A stretch of 64,000 nt of DNA. It comes from Ditylenchus dipsaci (lineage: Eukaryota > Nematoda > Chromadorea > Rhabditida > Anguinidae). The stretch is taken from positions 558,001 through 622,000 of the forward strand of contig SADC01001287.1 in assembly GCA_004194705.1 (NCBI GenBank), written 5' to 3'. The translations under genes were made by a program, and so were the position numbers. Of the stretch, positions 23,001 through 32,000 are shown one piece after another (position 1 is the stretch's first letter; each line of letters opens with the position of its first letter). The notes under the pieces were generated by a model, which was given only the letters and a program-made list of their open reading frames with translations, was not told the origin of the DNA and did no database searches.

Positions 23001-26000
23001 AACAATTACTTGTTTTTTTTACAAGTTCTAATCGACCGACCAACCTGGTTAAATAACCGAGTAAGTTCTAACCGAGTAAGTTCTAACCGAGTAAGTTTTC
23101 ACGGTTTGGCTCCAAATATTGCAAGAATTCTTATTTTCACGATCATTTTTCAGAAATACAACATTTTCTGCTCTAAAAAAGCAAAACTTTAAACATTTAA
23201 AAAGCAAATCCCTATCATTTTTAAAAAAGGTTTTGAGTTTTTGCTTTAAAAAAATTATTGTGTTTTCTGGAAAAATGATCGGCAACATAGAAATTATTGC
23301 GATATAGTTGAGATTGGTTTGACTACTGAATAAAAACATCCAGAAGAACAATAAACGTTGATTAAAGTTTGAAAAACGACCAGCATTTTTGCCGCTATTC
23401 CATCGTTACGCAAGTTTTTAAGTTTTTATTCAATTTTTGCCCCTGAAATGAATAAGTACCAGGTAGTCGACGTTAAAATTAAAGGAATCATTCAGATTGA
23501 GCTTATAAATAATTATATCATGCCTAGAACAGTGCCTCGAGTACTTTAGTGTATATGAAAAGTCGGCTTTTTGTCGCGAAATTTTCAGGCAGTACTTAAG
23601 TTGTTCAGCCGGACCCCACCCGGAGAATAAACTACCGTATTCTCTCTAATAATCCCACCTCTCTCATAATCCCACACCCCCGTTTTTTTGACTAGGATTT
23701 CAGAGTTAGAGCCATTTTTAAATTAACAATTTAAAGATTTTCGGAGATTGAAAAATAATCCATAGTGGGATTATTAGAGAGAATACGGTAACTAGCTTAA
23801 AAAATCACACAGGGGCCACTAACAAGAAGATGTTGAACATAGTTTTGAATACTGGGGCCTACCGCATAAATAAACTCTGGTATGCATGCTTTTTCATGCA
23901 TCCAGAGTCTTTTTCGAGTGATTTGTGTCTAAGGTATGTGGGTGTGCGCATCTCAACTCCAAGCCCCCTGCGCCCCGAAGAGGGCGCAGGGGGCTTGAGA
24001 GTTAGAGATGCGCGCACTCACTTACCTTAGACATGATTCCGAGAAGTACTCTTGATCATAAAATGCATATAGAGGCTCTTTTGCCACGGCTCAGTTAAAA
24101 AACATGGTAAGACAGCCAGAATATACCAATATATGTTTTTTCTAACGTTCTGCCATAAAAGTGGCCCCTTTTATTCCTTCCCCTCCCTATACAGCCCTTA
24201 ATCCCTTCAAAATTCAAAAGGCGCGAATTCAAATTTTTCAAATTTTGACTAAAATCCATGATACCCCCCTGTGGTTTGAAAATTTTTTTTTTTTCACTTT
24301 ACCGGAAATGATTGTAAATTCACGCCTAAATCGGGGTCGAGAAACACGAATATGCAATCGGTTTTTCAAAATTGTCATCAAAAGTGGGTCAGCCGTGGGG
24401 GGGTCAAGTAAAGTGTTACCCCTTGAATCTTAGCTTTCTTATGAGCCCTCAAACTTTGCTCAATGCTGTACGAAATACAGATATAAAAGAGTTTTTTACA
24501 TTTCTCACTACATTCAGCAAAGTCTGATAGCTCATAAGAAAACCAAAACTCAGAGCTACGTGAGGTTGAAATTTTTTGGAAAAATGTTGAAGATTTGCAA
24601 AGATAAATATTCTACGGCTATTTTTAACAATTCGGTGGCCAATTTTAAATATAACTTGTTGAAAAATTCGAATGGCGCTAATTTAAAAAAAATTTTGACC
24701 AAAAACTAGGGTTGTATTATACAAAGTCTTTTGAGGAAACCGCCAAAAATGACCAAAAGCGTTTAGCAGGGTAAGTTAGTGACCAAATTGAGAATACAAC
24801 TTGTATAAATACCCGGTAAATAAATCAGAAGCGCGTAAAAATTTTTTTTTGCAAAGCTCCACTGACCAAAACGGTGTAGAATACCCTTATAAATGGTATT
24901 TCTATCTTTTTGAGGTATCTGGATACCCTTGCAGGTTGGTTTACCTTGGCCCCCAAGTGAAAAAGTCGAATTTTGGTTGAATTGTTTTTATTAAAATGAC
25001 TTTACCCCGACTTAGATCAGCTAAAAAGCGTTAAAGCAGCTACATCATCGAAAAACATCATTTTTAGGAATTTTGGGAGAGTTCGGAATACTACAACTAT
25101 TGCTTTTTATATTATAAATATCCGGATTTTATATAGCCCTTTATATAGCCATTTTGTCGAGTATTCACCCGGTAATTTACCCATTGAAAAAAAACCAAAA
25201 ACCATAATACCCCCCTCATGGGTCGAAATCTTTTGCTCTCATAAAGTGCCTTTCCACACCTGAAAACATGTTTTCCGTCGTTTTCAAGGCTCAAAAAGCT
25301 AATAAAATAACAAAAACCCAAGTTTGAGCATACCGAGTAAAGTGCATTCCGGTCAAACTAACAATTAGTTAGAAAATAATTATAGTTTTGACCTATCTTT
25401 AGCCAAAACCTCTAAAAGGTATGAAAAAATTATAAACCATGGGAACACAACAAAAAACATATTGATTGTCGTGTAGGACCACTAATTATTCACGAACAAA
25501 ATTAGCTTCACACTATTCAAAGTTATTCAAAAAGAATTTAAAATTACCAGCAGCAGAATTCACAGTGTATGCGGCACACGAGCTTAAATTACCCAGAAAT
25601 TGTATTTAATTTTCTTAAAGTATAATTTTATACCCTTGATCCACATACTGTTTTAGCTCCTCAAAATTGGCAACCCTGTTCTTGTCCACATTTTCGATAC
25701 AAACCATCTTCATTTTTAGCTAAATGTGCGGACTCTGACACGGGAAAGGCACGACCCGGGTGTGGCCTATTAAAAAACGTTATATACCAAAATGTAGCCC
25801 TAATTGAGCTAGTTAAGGAACCGTTCGCAGAATCTGCTATGGATCAATCTACGCTGAGAAATAATCTTTTTAAAATTACAAAAAAATTGTGTTGACATAT
25901 AAGTCAAGAACAACCCTTTCAAACATGTGAGTTGGTGGCCGAGTGGATGAGTGGTGCGGCGCCGAACCTATTTATTTTTTTTCGAGAAAGGTTCGACTCC

Positions 26001-29000
26001 AGTCGCGTGCACGTCTTTTTATTTTCGGTTTTTTAAAGCTTCACTTTCCTACACAAAATGACACGGGAGAACAATAAAAATATTTTTAACGTCGTCGGAT
26101 TTGTAATACACATTGTGAACGGTATATATTATATATATATATATATACGGTATAATCATTGTCATTAATTGTTCGTTGTTCGTAAATGAAATATATACCG
26201 TTCACAATGTGTATTACAAATCCGACGACGTTAAAAATATTTTTATTGTTCTCCCGTGTCATTTTGTGTAGGAAAGTGAAGCTTTAAAAAAACCGAAAAT
26301 AAAAAAGACGTGCACGCGACTGGAGTCGAACCTTTCCCGAAAAAAAAGAAATAGGTTCGGCGCCGCACCACTCATCCACTCGGCCACCAACTCACATGTT
26401 TGAAAAGGGTTGTTCTTGACTTATATGTCAACACAATTTTTTTGTAATTTTAAAAAGATTATTTCTCAGCGTAGATTGATCCATAGCAGATTCTGCGAAC
26501 GGTTCCTTAACTAGCTCAATTAGGGCTACATTTTGGTATATAACGTTTTTAATAGGCCACACCCGGGTCGTGCCTTTCCCGTGTGAGTTATTTATTTTGT
26601 GAAGCAGAATATACGGCACTTCTTTAGTACCCCCCCCCCCCCCTACTTGGATTTTTTGAAAAGTGACCCAAAATCACCACCTGAACTCTTTTTTTTCACA
26701 ACAAGGTACGAGAAGCATTTCTAAACACTTTCTGATTTACAAATGTTCAACTTGGCCAAAAAATTGCCTTCCTACTCCTCAGGCAAAGATGGTCCTTTTA
26801 GGGTATTTTTCACCAATATTTAGCCGTTTTAGGTCAAATAAAAGTAAAAATGATAGATTTTGAAGAGGTTTTTACTTTCTGGGGCCTACTGCATATAAAA
26901 ACTCTGGTACAGTCGAACCTCTTTATAGTGACACCCCGATATAGTGACACCCTTGATATAGTGACACCCGGGCCCGATTTGGTTGGCCGACAAAGAAACT
27001 AAATAGGATATAGTGACACCCCGATATAGTGACACCCTTGATATAGTGACACCCCGGCCCGATTTGGTTGGCCGACCAAGAAACTAAATAGGATATAGTG
27101 ACACCCGATATAGTGACACCTGGATATAGTGACCATAGCTGCGCGAGCGCCAGCGCCAGCGCCGGCGCTAGCAGCGCCAGCGCCGGCGCCCGGCGCTTTT
27201 TAAGCGCCGGGCGCTCATAGCGCCGGCGCTTTTTCCGGCGCTGGCGCGAATATTTTGACTAGGCCGGCGCTGGCGCCGGCGCTCGTCAAATTTTTTTGAC
27301 TAGACCGGCGCTGGCGCCGGCGCTCGCGAAATTTTTCTGGCTAGGCCGGCGCTGGCGCCGGCGCTGGCGTGAAATGGTGAATAGACCGGCGCTGGCACCG
27401 GTGCGCAAATTTTCACGAATTGCTAAACTGTCGCTTTTTTGTTTTGTATTAAGTCATTGTTGTTGTAAAACAAGTTCATGCTAATCCTTTAATTTATAAA
27501 CTTCTTCAAAAATATAAATTTCCTAGTGGTGTTACTTGAATATGCAAAGATACGTGTTTATTCAATAAGTCCTTCAAGAACATCGTTTTGTTTTTTCATT
27601 CCCTTGGCTATTTTTCTGGCCTTCAACTTTTGAACTAGCATTTCAAGGTACTCGTCAACAATTTGTTGGGCCTCGGCATCATCATCATCAAAAAGCTCGC
27701 TTATTGCATCTGATGTTTGATCGGCTACTATCACTATCCCAAACGTACTAAGCACTTTTATTCCTAATTCTTTGACAGATTTTACTCCACAAAGAGTTAG
27801 AAATTTTTTCCAGTATACCTTAAGACTTCTAATTTTGGTACGGAAACTATTACTGGGGAAAATTTGTGTGAAATGCCGTCTCCATTTGGGTTTGGTAGTG
27901 TAAAAGTGAGGAAACCAACAATTTCCGCAGAAGATGTGCAGCTGCAAAAGTTTTTTGATGTTATTGGGATTCCCAATTTGGGAACAGTGATGAAGTATTG
28001 ATTGGAGATGCAATAGGATTTTGGAATGCGAATTCACAGGTGCCTTTACTATGCTTGAAACTTTTTAACTTTTTACCAACTTGAGGTTTATCCAACTCTT
28101 GAAAAGGTTGCGCACGACATTCTCGCAATACCTGCAAGCAGTGCAGCAGTGGAGAGACTGTTTAGCATTATGGCAATGCACTCATCTGGCCGAAAAACGT
28201 CAACTGGCCAACAGCTACTAAATAGCAAGACTATGTTGGTATACAATTCTGCCCTGATAAATATTTGATATGGAATAAAAAATGTTGAAAATTATGTCAA
28301 TAATTTGCAGAAAAGCCGCTTTTGAGTGCGTCGGCGCTTTTTACGGCGCCAGCAAAATCGCGCCGGCGCTGGCGCCGGCGCTGGCGCCGGCGCGATTTTT
28401 TCTTCGTTCAAAAAACCGGCGCTGGCGCCGGCGCGATTTTTTCTTCGTTCAAAAAACCGGCGCTGGCGCCGGCGCGATTTTTTCTTCGTTCAAAAAACCG
28501 GCGCTGGCGCCGGCGCGATTTTTTCAATTTGGCTGCTCTGGCGCCGGCGCTGGCGCTTTTTCCGGCGCTGGCGCTCAATTTTGAAAATTGCCGGCGCCGG
28601 CGCTGGCGCTGGCGCTATTTTTTGGACAGCGCGCAGCTATGATAGTGACACCTAGGGTCGGTCCCCAGCGGTGTCACTATAAAGAGGTTCGACTGTATGC
28701 ACATATTTTTTATGCATGCAAAGTGATTTTCGAGTGATTTGTGTCTCAGGTATGTGTGTGTGCGCATCTCTAACCAACCAAGCACCCTGTGCCCCGAAGG
28801 GAGCGCAGGGGGCTTGGTTGGTTAGAGATGCGCGCATAGACTTGCCTTAGACATAATTCAGAGCAAGACTCTTGATCAAAAATGCATTTCTAGAGTCTTT
28901 TTGCACAGCTCCAATAAGAAAAATGTGATAAACCATCGAAAATGATCCTAAAATACCCGAAAAAGACCATCTGCCCCCGAGGGGCGGGTGGCAATTTTTT

Positions 29001-32000
29001 TGGCGAAGTTAAAAATTTGTAAATCGGAAAGAGTTAAGAAATGCTTCTCGTACCTTGTTGTGCAGAAAGAATGAGGGTACTTATGCTGTTGACGGCGCCA
29101 CCCCAAATTGTACTTATAAAATTATACTTATATACTTATTATACTTATACATATTATTATATATTATTACATATTATTACATATTATTATATTATTATTA
29201 TTATTATAATTATACTTATACTTATATAAAATTATACTTATATAAGTACTTTTTTCTTAATTATAAAAATACAAAAAATGTTTTAGCAAAAGCAAAAAAA
29301 AGAAAAATTTGGGGTGGCGCCGTCAACAGCATAAGTACCAGAATGAGTTCAAGGGATGGTATTGGGTCACTTTTATAAAAATCCGAGTATGGGGGAAGGG
29401 TTAAAGAAGTACCGAATATACCGCATAACCTCTAAATATAACCTCTGACAAAATTATCCTATTTAACACTCCCATTGTCATGAGTAATCTCAATAGGGCT
29501 CCTTACTTAGAATTTCAGGCTGAACACAATGGTGTTTTTGGTTTGAAGACCTTTGGGAATCTCGAGACAAAAACGATTTAAACTTCTGAAAATGCTATAT
29601 TTAAATAACTTTTTTCTTCGAGAGGAATTTGAAATTCGACAGCAAGCTATATATTCTAAAAGTAGTTTTGTCAGCAAATTGACCATGCTGAACAAGAATC
29701 CACTGTCAAAATTTGAAAATATCAGTCTGCGCTTCAGTACAGGCAAACGATAGCTCTAAAAAGTAACTTAACTAACAGAGGATAAAACTTCTCATAAATA
29801 TATTTTTTATTATTTTCTTGTAGTTTTAGATTGCTAAAATATTCTTTGCAAAATAACATTGCGTTCACTGTCAGAAATTCATTAAATACATAAAAAGTTA
29901 TGACCATTTTTCGTACTTTCGTGCCAAGACAAAAGAATGAAAATTGAAAATTTTCAGAAGGCTCCAGCAAAACCTTTTTGTCAAAAAAATTCAAATCGAA
30001 AACACAATCATGTTCAGCGTAAAATTCTGAGTAAAGAGCCCTTAACATTACGCATGACAAGCGTGGTGTTAACAATGCCTCCAAAGATTTCGAAAATTCG
30101 GCACTAATAGCAAATAAGCATTTCCCTAACCCCTCTTCCCCCAATCGCTTTAACTAACCTGTTTTAGGCTAAGGCTTGTGCTCAGGATAGGCCAGCGTAT
30201 CTTAGCTAGGACTAAAAAATGTCTTACTCGTTTTTTCCGTGGTCTGGGACTAGTATTTGGGTACTTTTGGGTAACAATTAAAAAAATAAACCTTGAATAA
30301 AAAATTAAAAGTAAAGCCAAAAAGTAAAATGGTTAAAAGTAAAATGGAAATTTTCAGAGGCTATACGATAAATTACTTACTTGAATACGGAAATCTGCTT
30401 GAGAAAGTCCTTGCAACTGGAGGTAGGAAAAATAGCTGTTGGGGCAAGTCTCCACACAAACCTAAAGCCAGTTACTAATATTTTCTGATGGTTTAGATGG
30501 ATTAAGATCAAACCTGAGGTGTGGGACAGCCAGTTAGCACAGTGGCATACGACACACATTTGGTCAAGTCAAAGAACAGTAGGTAGGGCTTGGAGCTGAA
30601 CAAAAAAATATTATTTGTTTTTCTTATATAGTAAAATATTTTAAATTCAAATACATTTTAACCACCCGCTGCTTCCCTTCCGCAAATCCTGATTTTTTTC
30701 TCTTATGCTTCACCGAAACATTCATATTTGGGCGAAACAAAACTATCTGATATTATCAGAATCCTCGCGATTTTCGAACTAGATAAGATGGCTGTAGAAA
30801 GTTTTGTTACGAGGCATTTTCGTAAAAGCGAAGTTTCATAAGGAATTTTTTCGTAAGAGCGAATTTTCGTAAGAAAATTTTCCGTAACAGCGAAAATCTG
30901 TAAGAAACTTTCTCGTAACCGCAAATTTTCGTAACAGTTTTTTATGCGGTAGGCCCAGTATTCATAACTATGTTCAACATCTTTTTGTTAGTTGGCGCTG
31001 TGTGATTATTGGCCCTTTTATTCCCTTCCTCTCCCAATACAGCCCTAATCCCCTTAAAAATTCAAAAAGCGCCAACTTAAGGCACATCGACTTCATCCAA
31101 TTCCTCAGTTAGTATTTGAGAACTTGCAATTTGAATTCCAAGGTGAAAACCATCCTTGCACAGATCCAGTAATGACGCTTCAGCAGGTTCCAGTAGCATT
31201 GCAAGTCATTTGATCATTCACCATTTTGTAATGGATAGACTCCTACGGTCATGTCTGGCAAAGTACATTTCAATAGCTCTTTTTGTTGAAGAAGTCACTC
31301 AACCATAGCCAGTGTTTAATTCTATCTAGTAGCCAGATCCTATTAAAGAAATTGCGATTGTGATGAGCGTGTAATAGAGCTGGCTCGTTGCAAAACATTG
31401 CTGGAGGAGTGTTGATGGACCTTGAGCTTCTCGGTCGGATGGTCGAGTTAAAGAAAGCGATGAGCAAACGACTTTCCAGAAAATTCTCATTCTCATTTTT
31501 TATCTCATTTTTTGTTGAAGATCTATATCTTATTTTTGAAATGAGGTATCACAAATTTCGAATAAATATTCACTGACAAGGGAACCTCGCGAACTTGTTT
31601 TTCACTCGTAAATCGGCTGTATAAATAGTTAACTACCGACTTGAATACAGTACAGGGTGCGTAAAAAGTTCTGACAACTTTTTTAAACTCAAAATTTTTA
31701 ACCATATTTCGTTTTATGAGTGAAAACGGTTTTACCAGTTTTTTTCTACGTTAAATTCCATACAAGATAGTTGTTTTACTTTTTTGTTTTTCCAGAAATC
31801 ATGGCACCCAACGATCAGCGAATTGAAGTAGTGCGAATGCGTAACAAACAACCGTAACAATTTGCCGGAATTCATTGATGTGAAGCAGTGGTCGCCATAC
31901 AGTCCTGATCTCAATCCGCTCGACTACTCAATCTGGGTATTCTGGAAGCAAAAGTGAACAACAGACGCCATAGGGGAATCGCTCAACTCAAGACTGCACT

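Larger units (their letters stand above)
27134..28641 (+). mobile_element. hAT transposon with GGCGCC-rich subterminal arrays, nested
   Basis: The element starts CATAGCTGCGCG and ends CGCGCAGCTATG, and is flanked by a perfect 8-bp duplication ATAGTGAC (27126-27133 and 28642-28649), the hallmark of hAT elements. The 250-330 bases inside each end are arrays of GCGCTGGCGCCGGCGC-type palindromes, in extreme contrast to the AT-rich centre. The centre encodes the end of a hAT transposase. A 381-bp derivative with its own 8-bp duplication lies at 35621-36001. Confidence 0.9.
26910..28695. mobile_element. pogo-type MITE, interrupted by a hAT element
   Basis: Left end CAGTCGAACCTCTTTATAGT and its exact inverse at 28670-28695 form 26-bp terminal repeats, flanked by TA (26908-26909 and 28696-28697). 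The outer part contains tandem GGATATAGTGACACC units. Removing the internal hAT (27134-28641) and one copy of its target duplication leaves a MITE of about 270 bp. The MITE itself interrupts a foldback-family copy: AAACTCTGG on the left continues as TGCACATATTTTTTATGCAT on the right, the normal order of that family, so both insertion sites are readable. Confidence 0.9.

Noticed and set aside
25920..26010. Functional tRNA gene in each arm of the 25739-26583 palindrome
   Set aside because: A and B boxes are good but the anticodon and acceptor arms do not form a cloverleaf and a poly-T run sits in the middle; better read as a tRNA-derived repeat.
27134..28641. Classifying the whole 26910-28695 island as one Tc1/pogo transposon carrying a hAT-like protein
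   Set aside because: The separate ATAGTGAC 8-bp duplications and inner CATAG...CTATG ends show two nested elements, so no chimeric transposon needs to be invoked.
28282..28655. Three overlapping open frames rich in Arg/Ala/Gly (RRWRRR, APALAPA) on the plus strand
   Set aside because: All three are translations of the GGCGCTGGCGCC array in the hAT subterminal region; open in every frame because the repeat lacks stops.
29734..30144. 136-codon minus-strand frame as an additional CTL exon or separate gene
   Set aside because: It has no family similarity, the CTL exons on both sides already join in phase without it, and no clear splice signals flank it.
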